This document shows, piece by piece, positions 45,647 through 54,311 of a stretch of 64,000 bases of DNA. A model generated the notes under the pieces. That model saw only the letters and a program-made list of their open reading frames with translations, made no database searches and was not told where the DNA came from. Both the position numbers and the translations under genes were made by a program. The number at the start of each line of letters is the position of its first letter. The first letter of the stretch is position 1. Origin of the DNA: Bacillus timonensis (GTDB lineage Bacteria > Bacillota > Bacilli > Bacillales > Bacillaceae_L); NCBI GenBank assembly GCA_020171895.1, contig JAIVAN010000003.1, forward strand, positions 62,001 through 126,000. Reading direction: 5' to 3'.

Positions 45647-46234
45647 TTAAGGTAATAAATACCCTTTAAGAACGGCCTGGTCGATTAGTTCTTGGACATA
45701 CACCCATAACTCCTCTGATACAAACTTAATACTTTCGTTTCTTTTTAATATCTGTTCTCTTCGTATGCGATGTTTTTTCCAAGCTACTCCCTCGGACATG
45801 TAATTTTGAATAAGTGGATGAAGTTTATCCAATGAAGCTGCATATTTGGATTCCATTGTTTCTTGTAACTCAAATTCTCTCCAGAGACACATAAATTCTT
45901 TCTTCTGCTCGTTAGGTAGTAAACCAAAAATCCTTTCAGCAGCCTTATGTTCTCGTTCTTCCTTGTCCTTGTATCCAACCTCATCAAAGGCAAATGTATC
46001 TCCAGCATCAATCTCAACCAGGTCATGTATAAGGATCATTTTAAGCACTTTTAACAAGTCGAGTTCTTTCATCTTCGTATGTTCTACTAATACGATTGCC
46101 AACATCGATAGATGCCACGTATGTTCAGCATCATTTTCATGACGAGAGCCGTCTCCGATATAGGCTTGGCGAAAAATATTTTTCAATTGATCTATTTCCT
46201 GTATAAAGTTCATTTGCATGTTAAGCTTATTCAC
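45647..46234 (-). CDS. HD-domain phosphohydrolase, YfbR/5'-deoxynucleotidase-like
   Basis: 195 residues. The HD metal site is spread over DAEHTWHLS, LIHDLVEIDAGD and ASLDKLHPL, the pattern of the HD_3/YfbR group that dephosphorylates deoxynucleoside monophosphates. The start is GTG six bases after AAGGGTG; ATGs at codons 6 and 8 are alternatives. It is divergent from the histidine kinase gene. Confidence 0.85.
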   Translation of the reverse strand: MNKLNMQMNFIQEIDQLKNIFRQAYIGDGSRHENDAEHTWHLSMLAIVLVEHTKMKELDLLKVLKMILIHDLVEIDAGDTFAFDEVGYKDKEEREHKAAERIFGLLPNEQKKEFMCLWREFELQETMESKYAASLDKLHPLIQNYMSEGVAWKKHRIRREQILKRNESIKFVSEELWVYVQELIDQAVLKGYLLP

Positions 46235-46306
46235 TCACTTCACCCTTCTCAAAGTTATTCACTATTCATATTAACACAAATGGTTAAGGACAGAGTCATT
46301 CGACTA

Positions 46307-46315
46307 TGCTAAAAT
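46307..46315 (+). promoter_or_regulatory. Possible extended -10 promoter of the histidine kinase gene
   Basis: TGCTAAAAT matches an extended -10 element (TGn followed by TAAAAT), 45 bases before the ATG. No good -35 is seen, which extended -10 promoters can tolerate. Confidence 0.4.
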
Positions 46316-46360
46316 ATAGTTCGTGTTTAGTAACAATTGGAATTTTTGGAGGATGCATAA

Positions 46361-47605
46361 ATGGTATCAATCATCAAACCGCTTATCGTTAACATCACGA
46401 TTCTCTTTTCTCTAACCTTTAATGCGAACTTATTTTTTGCATTTAATGATAAAAAGCCTTTAACAACAAAACAACAGGTTTTATACGGATTGTTAAGCTC
46501 ATTTGCAGCCATACTTTGCATGTCATATCCGATTGAGAGTTTAGGTGAAACTCACTTTGATTTGCGCATGGTTGCTATTATGATTGTCACGATTTTTGGA
46601 GGATTTTTACCGGGCATTATTACGATTACCTTTGTATGTGCTATAAGAATTCTTATAGGTGGCCCTTTTGTTTGGATTGGCGTTTTTGTATCTGTTGCAG
46701 CATTCATTGTTGGTTTGCTGTTTCGAAAATATTACTTTCGAAGCAATAGCAAGGTACTTTCATCAATTAATATTTTATTAGTCTATTTTTCAATTTATAT
46801 TGCAGCCCTATACTTGTTTGTGGACTTCTTAAAAATGCCGTTTTACGCAGTTTACTTTTTGGCTTTCTTTTTTACATACATTTCACTCGTGTTAATCATA
46901 GAAAGATTAATTTTAGCGAACAAGCAGTTTGATGAAACAGTTTATATGGATAAATTAACGACTATTAGCCAGATGGCCGCTTCTATTGCTCATGAAATTC
47001 GAAATCCTATAACAACCGTAAAAGGGTTTATCCAATTTTTACAAAGCGATACGAAAGACCCAAAATTAAAACAATTTGCACCGTTAATACTTCAAGAATT
47101 AGAACGTACAAATAAAATAATTACGAACTATTTAAACCTTTCAAAGCCTGCACACTTTCACTTAGAAAAAGTAGACTTAGACGAGGTGTTAAAAGATTCA
47201 GTCGAACTATTAAATCCATTTGGTTCTTATCAAAATGTATCCATAAATTATCAGTCTTTAAATAGCATCTATGTATTGGCAGATGAACAACACTTAAAAC
47301 AAGCCTTATTGAACGTGATCAAAAATGGAATTGAAGCAATTGAAGAAAGTGGTTTTGTTAAAATTGTTACAATTGTGCTAGAGGATAAAAAGTTTGTAAC
47401 CGTCATCATAGAAGATACAGGAAAAGGAATGACACAGGAGCAGTTGGATAAAATAGGATTGCCGTACTATACTACGAAAACAAAGGGAACGGGTTTAGGT
47501 AGTATGGTTACAAATCGCCTTATACGCGAAATGAACGGGAAAATTTCATATGAAAGTAAAGAAGGAAAGGGAACAAAAGTTAGCATTTCATTACCCTTAT
47601 TCTAA
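46361..47605 (+). CDS. Sensor histidine kinase with 5TM (LytS/YhcK-type) sensor
   Basis: 414 residues. Five to six helices fill residues 1-180; FDLRMVAIMIVTIFGG and CAIRILIGGPFVW match the 5TM-LYT sensor domain. HisKA follows with phospho-accepting H211 in ASIAHEIRNP, then HATPase_c with NVIKNGIEAI, DTGKGM and GTGLGS. No response regulator gene is adjacent, so it is an orphan kinase. The layout is like Bacillus sporulation kinases that feed Spo0F. TTGGAGG precedes the ATG. Confidence 0.9.
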   Translation: MVSIIKPLIVNITILFSLTFNANLFFAFNDKKPLTTKQQVLYGLLSSFAAILCMSYPIESLGETHFDLRMVAIMIVTIFGGFLPGIITITFVCAIRILIGGPFVWIGVFVSVAAFIVGLLFRKYYFRSNSKVLSSINILLVYFSIYIAALYLFVDFLKMPFYAVYFLAFFFTYISLVLIIERLILANKQFDETVYMDKLTTISQMAASIAHEIRNPITTVKGFIQFLQSDTKDPKLKQFAPLILQELERTNKIITNYLNLSKPAHFHLEKVDLDEVLKDSVELLNPFGSYQNVSINYQSLNSIYVLADEQHLKQALLNVIKNGIEAIEESGFVKIVTIVLEDKKFVTVIIEDTGKGMTQEQLDKIGLPYYTTKTKGTGLGSMVTNRLIREMNGKISYESKEGKGTKVSISLPLF

Positions 47606-47760
47606 AAAGTAAAGCTTTGAATACTAAAAGCGACATAAGAAAATAATCTTTTAAATAGTAGGTATAACCTTTACTATCTTAAAAATAAAATAGGACTAAG
47701 CAGGAGAGTAATTGTTTTAGAAAGAATACATACAATATGCTTTTTAAAAGGGGAGTGCAC

Positions 47761-49092
47761 ATGTCAAAAAATGACCATAGTACGACAGCGCATATTGATC
47801 AACAACAACGGAAAACCTTGCAATTATTTTTATCCTTACCTATATTATCTTGGGCTCTTTATGATTTTGCTAATACCATCTTTTCATCAAATATCACGAC
47901 GATTTTCTTTCCTTTTTACTTACAAGAAGTAATCGGTCAAAATGAAGTTTTAAATCAAATTGCAAGCACATTTATTTCCTATGCAAATGCGGTCTCAAGC
48001 TTTTTTCTCGTTTTGTTCACACCGCTGTTTGGAGTGTTGATTGATCGAACGGGTAAGAAAAAGCGCTATATTGTCCCATTTACTCTGATAGCTGTGTTGG
48101 GAACTATTTTAATGGGACTGTTTGCAATGATGAACACAGATGTAAAACTATTTGGTTTGCCTATGCCACTAGTCTTAGTTCTCATTAGCTTTGTCATCGC
48201 TAAATTCTTTTATAACTCAAGTCTCGTCTTTTACGACACGATGATATCAGACTTAGGAAAAGGTAGAGAAATCCCTGTTATATCAGGATTTGGTGTAGCG
48301 GTAGGTTATATAGGAACACTAGTAGGTTTAACAGTGTATTTATTTGTAGGAGAAGATGGCTTTCATGAAGCATTTATTCCAACAGGCTTGTTATTTCTTC
48401 TTTTCTCCATACCCCTTTTCTTATTTGTAAAAGATGGAGAATCAAAAGTAGTAACTGAAAAGAAGTCATTTTTTAGTGGGTATAGGGAAATACTCATAAC
48501 ATTTAAAGAGATGAAGCTATATAAGGGCGTTTTCATGTTTATGCTTGCTTATTTCTTCATCAATGATGCAACAGCAACCGCAATCGCGATGATGGCCGTG
48601 TATGCAAAAACAATAATTGGTTTCACTACAGGACAGTTCATATTACTCTATTTAGTTTCTACAATTTCTAGTATTATAGGCTCATTCGTATTCGGTTTCA
48701 TCACTAGAAGAGTTGGAGCAAAACGGGCAGTCACTATTGTCGCATTCGTATTAATTATTGCCCTCATTTTAGCCGTTTTAGCAACAAACCAAACAGTGTT
48801 TTGGGTCTCTGGTAGTTTATTTGGTATCGCATTAGGTGCATCGTGGGTAACATCTAGAACACTCATTGTTGAATTAACCCCTGATCACAAACGAGGCCAA
48901 TTCTTTGGACTATTTGCTTTCTCAGGCAAAATCTCGTCAATTGTAGGTCCCTTAATATATGGAACCATCACATTACTACTGGCTAGCTACGGAAACATTG
49001 CCAGTAGAACAGCCCTAGGCTCATTAATTATCCTAGTTATCGTCGGCCTCATCTTTCATATGCGTGTTCCTAACACACAGGAACAAAATTAA
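47761..49092 (+). CDS. MFS transporter, UMF1/YxiO-like
   Basis: 443 residues with about twelve helices. The N-terminal WALYDFANTIFSSNI and GVLIDRTGKKKRYI are typical of the UMF1 branch of MFS, which includes B. subtilis YxiO. Its substrate is unknown. AAAAGGGGAGTG lies before ATG 47761; the upstream part of the frame (from 47737) contains that site and is not coding. Confidence 0.85.
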   Translation: MSKNDHSTTAHIDQQQRKTLQLFLSLPILSWALYDFANTIFSSNITTIFFPFYLQEVIGQNEVLNQIASTFISYANAVSSFFLVLFTPLFGVLIDRTGKKKRYIVPFTLIAVLGTILMGLFAMMNTDVKLFGLPMPLVLVLISFVIAKFFYNSSLVFYDTMISDLGKGREIPVISGFGVAVGYIGTLVGLTVYLFVGEDGFHEAFIPTGLLFLLFSIPLFLFVKDGESKVVTEKKSFFSGYREILITFKEMKLYKGVFMFMLAYFFINDATATAIAMMAVYAKTIIGFTTGQFILLYLVSTISSIIGSFVFGFITRRVGAKRAVTIVAFVLIIALILAVLATNQTVFWVSGSLFGIALGASWVTSRTLIVELTPDHKRGQFFGLFAFSGKISSIVGPLIYGTITLLLASYGNIASRTALGSLIILVIVGLIFHMRVPNTQEQN

Positions 49093-49151
49093 GAGTATTC
49101 TTCAAAATCTAAATGCTAAGTGCAGTTAATTTCAAAGAATACTTTTCAGGT

Positions 49152-49409
49152 TAGACTTCCATGCAATTTAAAAATTGCACCATGAAGGATGAAAATGTGA
49201 ACTGAATTTTTACGTTTATAGAATGTTGGCCATTAGTAATTCTTTCGTGGTAACCGAAGTGGAAGGACCGACCGAGACTCCTGCGGGAGATGCGCTGGAC
49301 TGGAGACCCTACAGGTGAAGCCGAGGAGGCTCAAGTGGCGCCCCGCGGAAAGCGAGGTTCCTGCAACGGAGGTTAACACCCCATATACAGTGTCGTATTT
49401 TCAGAGTAG
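49152..49409 (-). repeat. GC-rich intergenic element, copy d (inverted)
   Basis: Reverse orientation to a-c. It begins TAGACTTCCATGCAATTT with the small hairpin GCAATTTAAAAATTGC, has the core GAGGCTCAAGTGGCGCC and ends GTCGTATTTTCAGAGTAG. It fills the 395-base gap between the MFS and DUF1906 genes. Confidence 0.9.
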
Positions 49410-49487
49410 CAATAAAATAAATAAATTAAGACAAGCCATCCCTTCATATATATGAATAGGTCATATGTGGAAGGGATGTGTTTTTTT

Positions 49488-50138
49488 GTGCCAAGGTATA
49501 TTTGGGGCGTTGATTCCGCATCATCAGTAAACGAAGAACTATTATCATGTGTAAAAGAAAACTTCGGAAGCCCAAAATATTGGGGTAGATACTTAACAAA
49601 AGTACCAAATGTCTCTGAAGGACTAACGCGAGAGGAAATTGCCTTCATTCGGACGAGAGGAATGAAAATTCTTCCAATCTACAATGTCTTTAGTGAAGCA
49701 ATAGGCTACTCAAAAGGACAAATTGCGGCAAGAAACGCTGTATTCAATGCGAGGAGATTAGGGATTCCACCCAATACTGCACTCTTTGCAAACGTAGAAA
49801 GATTCTTCAAAGTGGACTCAGATTGGATTTTAGGCTGGGTTGAATCTATTTATCCATCAGGCTACCGTTCAGGTATTTATCACGACCCCGTTGAAGGAGG
49901 CTTTTCAGCTGCCTACTGTGAGGCTGTTAGTCAAAATAAAGAAATAGCCGTCCAGTCAATCTTATGGAGTGCTGAACCAGAACCAGGTGTAACAAAAGAA
50001 AGGACTGCACCTAGGTTCAAACCTAAAACTCCAAATTGCAAAGCAAATGTATGGATATGGCAATACGGAAGAGATGCAAAAGAATGCCCAATCGACACAA
50101 ACCTAGCCGACAGTCGCTTATTAAATTACCTTTATTAA
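49488..50138 (+). CDS. DUF1906/Rv2525c-like glycoside-hydrolase-like protein
   Basis: About 216 residues. The start YIWGVDSASSV, the middle YWGRYL and MKILPIYN, and the end ANVWIWQYG fit the DUF1906 (Rv2525c-like, TIM-barrel) domain related to GH25 muramidases. It may bind or cleave peptidoglycan. No signal peptide is visible. GGAAGGG at 49469-49475 overlaps ATG 49476, so GTG 49488 is the likely start. A strong terminator follows. Confidence 0.78.
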   Translation: MPRYIWGVDSASSVNEELLSCVKENFGSPKYWGRYLTKVPNVSEGLTREEIAFIRTRGMKILPIYNVFSEAIGYSKGQIAARNAVFNARRLGIPPNTALFANVERFFKVDSDWILGWVESIYPSGYRSGIYHDPVEGGFSAAYCEAVSQNKEIAVQSILWSAEPEPGVTKERTAPRFKPKTPNCKANVWIWQYGRDAKECPIDTNLADSRLLNYLY

Positions 50139-50140
50139 AC

Positions 50141-50172
50141 AAAAAGGTTGTAGTAAATCTACAGCCTTTTTT
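50141..50172 (+). terminator. Terminator after the DUF1906 gene
   Basis: AAAAAGGTTGTAG and CTACAGCCTTTTTT form a long stem ending in a T-run. Confidence 0.9.
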
Positions 50173-50198
50173 ACTTTTCAGTTTGTAACGTCTAAAAG

Positions 50199-50463
50199 GT
50201 AGACTTCCATGCAATTCGAAAATTGCACCATGAAAGATGAAAATGTGAACTTGATTTTTTACGTTTATACAGTGTTGGCCATTAGTAATTCTTTCGTGTT
50301 AACCGTAGTGGAAGGACCGAGACTCCTACGGGAAATGCGCCGGGCCCCGGACCCCACAGGCCAAAGGCCGAGGAGGCTCAAGTGGCGCCCCGTGGAAAGC
50401 GAGAGTCCTGTAACGAAGGTTAACACCCCGTGTTGATTGTAACGAATCGTATTTTCAGGGTAG
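50199..50463 (-). repeat. GC-rich intergenic element, copy e (inverted)
   Basis: Same orientation as copy d and nearly full length: GTAGACTTCCATGCAATT, core GAGGCTCAAGTGGCGCC, end CGTATTTTCAGGGTAG. Beyond the terminator and this copy, the 441-base gap before cheV shows a possible TATAAT at 50537 and nothing else. Confidence 0.9.
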
Positions 50464-50579
50464 CCCACACATACATTCTTTACCTATAAATCTAAAAACA
50501 AGAGTATTGATGCTTTAAAAAATATGTCGAAAAGAATATAATGTAAGAAATAAGAGGTTGTTGAAAGGGGATTAAATTT

Positions 50580-51482
50580 ATGGATGCGAATCAAGGTGTT
50601 CTTTTAGAAAGTGGAACAAACGAACTTGACATCATTGAGTTTTCAGTTGGAGATACTTCTTTTGGCATCAATATCCTAAAAGTAAAAGAAATACTAAATC
50701 CAGTTCCAATCACAAAAGTACCACGTTCACATCCTTATGTTGATGGAGTAATCGAGCTAAGAGGAGACGTATTACCCGTCATCAATCTTTCAACTGTGTT
50801 AGGGATGTTGCCTTCACAAACACCATCGACGGACAAGCTTATCGTGACAGAATTTAATCAACTAAAGCTAGTCTTCCGTGTTCATCATGTGAATCAAATT
50901 CGAAGAGTATCATGGGGACAAATTGACAAACCCTCAAATGTATCCCAAGGTTTAGATAGCTACATAACGGGTATAATCTCATTAAACCAAAACATGATAA
51001 TGCTTCTAGATTTTGAAAAGATCGTCGTAGAAATCCATCCTGAAGCAGGAATTCACATGGGTCAAACAAAACAATTAGGAAAGCGCAACCGTTCAGATAA
51101 GCGGATTATAATCGCAGAAGACTCTCCATTACTCCGTTCGCTTCTAAAGGACACACTGACTGAAGCAGGATTTTCGAATCTAGTATTCTTTGAAAATGGA
51201 CGCGAAGCATTACATTATTTACAATCGAAATCAGAGGAAACAGATATAAAAGAAGATGTTCAACTTGTAATTACAGATATAGAAATGCCACAAATGGATG
51301 GCCATCACTTAACAAAGCAAATCAAAAGCGACGGAAAACTATCAGGTTTACCAGTTATCATCTTTTCATCTTTAATTACTGAAGAACTGAGACATAAAGG
51401 GAAAATGGTAGGGGCAACAGAACAAGTGAGTAAACCTGAAATCGTTAAGCTCGTCCAATTAATAGATAAACATATCCTATAG
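50580..51482 (+). CDS. cheV: Chemotaxis coupling protein CheV (CheW + receiver)
   Basis: 300 residues. A CheW domain (about 15-155, with FGINILKVKEIL and GVIELRGDVLPVINL) is joined to a receiver domain whose phosphorylated Asp is D233 in VITDIEMPQMDG. CheV links chemoreceptors to CheA and adapts the response when phosphorylated. AAAGGGG lies nine bases before the ATG. A terminator separates it from the next operon, but its place beside the signalling genes may not be chance. Confidence 0.92.
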   Translation: MDANQGVLLESGTNELDIIEFSVGDTSFGINILKVKEILNPVPITKVPRSHPYVDGVIELRGDVLPVINLSTVLGMLPSQTPSTDKLIVTEFNQLKLVFRVHHVNQIRRVSWGQIDKPSNVSQGLDSYITGIISLNQNMIMLLDFEKIVVEIHPEAGIHMGQTKQLGKRNRSDKRIIIAEDSPLLRSLLKDTLTEAGFSNLVFFENGREALHYLQSKSEETDIKEDVQLVITDIEMPQMDGHHLTKQIKSDGKLSGLPVIIFSSLITEELRHKGKMVGATEQVSKPEIVKLVQLIDKHIL

Positions 51483-51508
51483 ATTAAAGCACAACATTGT
51501 GTTTGCTA

Positions 51509-51538
51509 AAAACAGAGACATTTGCCTCTGTTTTTTTT
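51509..51538 (+). terminator. Terminator after cheV
   Basis: AAAACAGAG and CTCTGTTTT around eight bases, with a run of eight Ts. Confidence 0.9.
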
Positions 51539-51645
51539 AATAAATTCAGTAAGATTTACTGGTTAATAATACTGTATTGTACGAACAATAACCATTAAAG
51601 AGGCAAGAACGGATTATTAAAAAGAAAGTAAGGCAGGAGATAGCG

Positions 51646-53256
51646 TTGGAAAAGTATAAAAAGAAGCTGATAAATAATATACGAACACAGTTAGATGATT
51701 GGTTTGATAAGGAGCAGTTCGTTAATCATAGCGACTTATATCGATTCTTACATTCAATTACCGGTACAGCTGCAACGGTTGGGATGGGAGATTTAGGTGA
51801 CACAGCAAAGAAATTGATGGAATCCATTAAAGAAAATGAAAGCAAAACGTGGAGTTCTAGAGAATTACAAGAGTTCCTAATCGAAATTATTACCCAATGT
51901 TATCACTATGATTCTGACCAAGAGATAGAAATAAAAGAACAAAAGGTAAATGAAAGTAACCAGCCTACAGTTATGGTTATTGATGATGATCTCTCGTTAT
52001 TGATGTACATAAAGGAAGAGCTTGAAAAAGAAGGATGGTATGTTTTTGCTGTTGCAGATCCTGAAAAGGCAATCACATCTTTTTATGATGTGTTACCAGA
52101 TTGCATTATTATTGATGTCATGATGGAAGGGAAGAACGGCTTTGAAATTCTCTCATTTTTAAAAGAGAAAATGAAGCAACAATTTGTTCCTACCATCATG
52201 ATGAGTGCAGATGACCGAAAAGTGGTTAGAATGAAAAGCTTTTTAATGGGAGCAGATGACTTTATTGCAAAACCATTTGAACTAGATGAGTTTTATGTGC
52301 GAATTGCTCGTCATATTGAACGAAAAAAACTCATTGATAACCTCCTACTCATTGATGAACTTACTAGGGCTTATAACAGAAAGTATTTAACTCAACTTTT
52401 TGAACAGCTTGATGGAGATTTATCTCGACGAAAAGAACCTTTTAGTGTAGTGATGGTTGATTTAGACCATTTCAAGGGTATTAATGATACTTATGGTCAC
52501 TTAATGGGTGATGAGGTGTTAAGAGCGTTTACGTCGTTTGTAAAAGAACAGTTACGGACTTCTGACAGTATTGTCCGTTATGGTGGTGAAGAATTTATCA
52601 TTTTATTGCCAGAAACGGGTGTACATGAAGCGGAAGTGGTAACAACAAGAATTCTTAGTGGTTTTTCAAACATTATTTTTGAACATGAAACGAACGAATT
52701 CTCATGTACGTTCTCTAGTGGAATAGTGGAAGTAAATCAATCTGGAGAACTGTTAGAGAAGTGGCTTGAACTAGCTGATAATGCATTATATGAGGCAAAG
52801 GATGCCGGACGGAATACGATCAAAATTGCTGACCAGCAATTCTTCATCCCTCATAAGAAGCAGTTAAAGGTAGCGATTGTTGACGATGATCCGATTATCC
52901 GTACGATTCTAGTTGATATTATCGAAAATCTTGGTGAAGAAGGAAATCTGCATTTAGATATTCATGCTTTTAAAGATGGAACTGCGTTTTTTGCTTCTAA
53001 CTGGAACGCAAATGACGAGCAAAGTCTCGTTATCCTAGACGGAGTCATGCCTAAAATGGATGGGCTAGAAGTGCTTCAAAAATTAAGAAACGATAAGCGT
53101 CATGATAAATACACGGTTATCATGTTAACGTCAAGAAAAAGTGAAAGAGATATCTCGCGTGCCCTTCAGCTTGGAGCAGACGATTACTTAACAAAGCCGT
53201 TTAAGCTACTAGAATTAGAAACAAGGATACGCCACTTACTGAAAAGGATGAAGTAA
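51646..53256 (+). CDS. Diguanylate cyclase with Hpt-REC-GGDEF-REC architecture
   Basis: 536 residues. Domains in order: Hpt-like (about 1-95, candidate phospho-His H36 in FLHSITGTAATVG), receiver 1 (about 107-228, D157), GGDEF (about 235-395, GGEEF at 313-317) and receiver 2 (about 408-535, D465). An RTSD at 304-307 lies five residues before GGEEF, the inhibitory I-site for c-di-GMP. It should make c-di-GMP under phosphorelay control. The start is TTG behind GGCAGGAG. It is the first gene of a tight six-gene operon. Confidence 0.9.
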   Translation: MEKYKKKLINNIRTQLDDWFDKEQFVNHSDLYRFLHSITGTAATVGMGDLGDTAKKLMESIKENESKTWSSRELQEFLIEIITQCYHYDSDQEIEIKEQKVNESNQPTVMVIDDDLSLLMYIKEELEKEGWYVFAVADPEKAITSFYDVLPDCIIIDVMMEGKNGFEILSFLKEKMKQQFVPTIMMSADDRKVVRMKSFLMGADDFIAKPFELDEFYVRIARHIERKKLIDNLLLIDELTRAYNRKYLTQLFEQLDGDLSRRKEPFSVVMVDLDHFKGINDTYGHLMGDEVLRAFTSFVKEQLRTSDSIVRYGGEEFIILLPETGVHEAEVVTTRILSGFSNIIFEHETNEFSCTFSSGIVEVNQSGELLEKWLELADNALYEAKDAGRNTIKIADQQFFIPHKKQLKVAIVDDDPIIRTILVDIIENLGEEGNLHLDIHAFKDGTAFFASNWNANDEQSLVILDGVMPKMDGLEVLQKLRNDKRHDKYTVIMLTSRKSERDISRALQLGADDYLTKPFKLLELETRIRHLLKRMK

Positions 53257-53258
53257 TT

Positions 53259-54311
53259 GTGCTTACAAATGAAATATATATCTTTTTAATCATATTAATT
53301 TTGTTCCTTGCTTTACTTTTCTCCTTATTTATCTACCTGCTCCTTAGAAAGGCAAAAGAAATTGCGAATAGAAGGGGAATCGAAACATACAAAGAAAAAA
53401 GTAAGGAAGCCATGTTTGAATACTTGTATAAAGGTGTTGAGTCTGAGGCTCTTATTCCTAAAAATCAGCTGCATTATATCGCGATGGAAGAACTATTAAG
53501 AGGGTTTGCAGATGTACTGGATGGAGGAGACTCAGACCAAAGAATAAACGCATTTGCAACGAAATATTTTTCTAATCAATACAAGAGAGATTTATTTCAC
53601 CGTCGCTGGAGTATTAGAATGAACACGCTCTATATGATTGAAGACTTTCATATGTCGGCTTTATTACCTGATGTTGTTCATTTTTATGAAACAACAGATG
53701 TTACAAAATCTGAGGAAGCACAAATCATAAAACTATGTGCAAAGTTTGAACAAGATAATCTAATAGATTACTTGAAACAGTTAAACCATCATCAATCTGA
53801 AATTACGTTAAGGATAGTCTACAGTAACATGTCCAAGCAATCTATAGATGAAGTGACAAAAAGGTATAATGAACTACCGCTCCTCCTTCAATTAACATTT
53901 ATTGATATCATTGGGATCTTAAATCTTGTGGAATATGGTCGGTTTTTGACTGAATTACTAAGTCATTCTGAGCAAGAAATTAGAATTCGATCACTAAAAG
54001 CTATTGCACAAATTGGATATCTTATTGATGTAGAACAACTAGAGCCTCATTTTAAATCTAATATTTGGGTGGAGAGAATGATGGCTGCAAAAGTAGGTGG
54101 GATGGTGCGAAAGGATAAATGCCTTGAGTATTTAGTGGATTTAATGGAAGACAGAAATTTTTCTGTTCGTTCTCAAGCTGCAGAGTCCATTCTACACTAT
54201 CCTAAAGGTATGCAAACTCTAAAAAAGATAAAAGAAGAATCAAAAGATTCGTTCGCTAGAGACATGGCAACAGACTGGTTGGAAAGAGGTGTAGAATTTG
54301 ACGTTCGTTAA
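53259..54311 (+). CDS. Membrane-anchored helical (HEAT-like) repeat protein
   Basis: 350 residues. One N-terminal membrane helix (EIYIFLIILILFLALLFSLF) is followed by a cytoplasmic, all-helical region with HEAT-like repeats, such as IRIRSLKAIAQIG and FSVRSQAAESILHYP. It starts at GTG two bases after the cyclase gene and overlaps the glycosyltransferase gene by 14 bases. It is likely a scaffold that holds or regulates the synthase; that role is inferred from context. Confidence 0.8.
   Translation: MLTNEIYIFLIILILFLALLFSLFIYLLLRKAKEIANRRGIETYKEKSKEAMFEYLYKGVESEALIPKNQLHYIAMEELLRGFADVLDGGDSDQRINAFATKYFSNQYKRDLFHRRWSIRMNTLYMIEDFHMSALLPDVVHFYETTDVTKSEEAQIIKLCAKFEQDNLIDYLKQLNHHQSEITLRIVYSNMSKQSIDEVTKRYNELPLLLQLTFIDIIGILNLVEYGRFLTELLSHSEQEIRIRSLKAIAQIGYLIDVEQLEPHFKSNIWVERMMAAKVGGMVRKDKCLEYLVDLMEDRNFSVRSQAAESILHYPKGMQTLKKIKEESKDSFARDMATDWLERGVEFDVR

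Noticed and set aside
42305-50463. Insertion sequence or prophage remnant explaining the GC-rich copies
   Set aside because: No transposase, integrase or phage gene is present, and the copies are too short to encode one.
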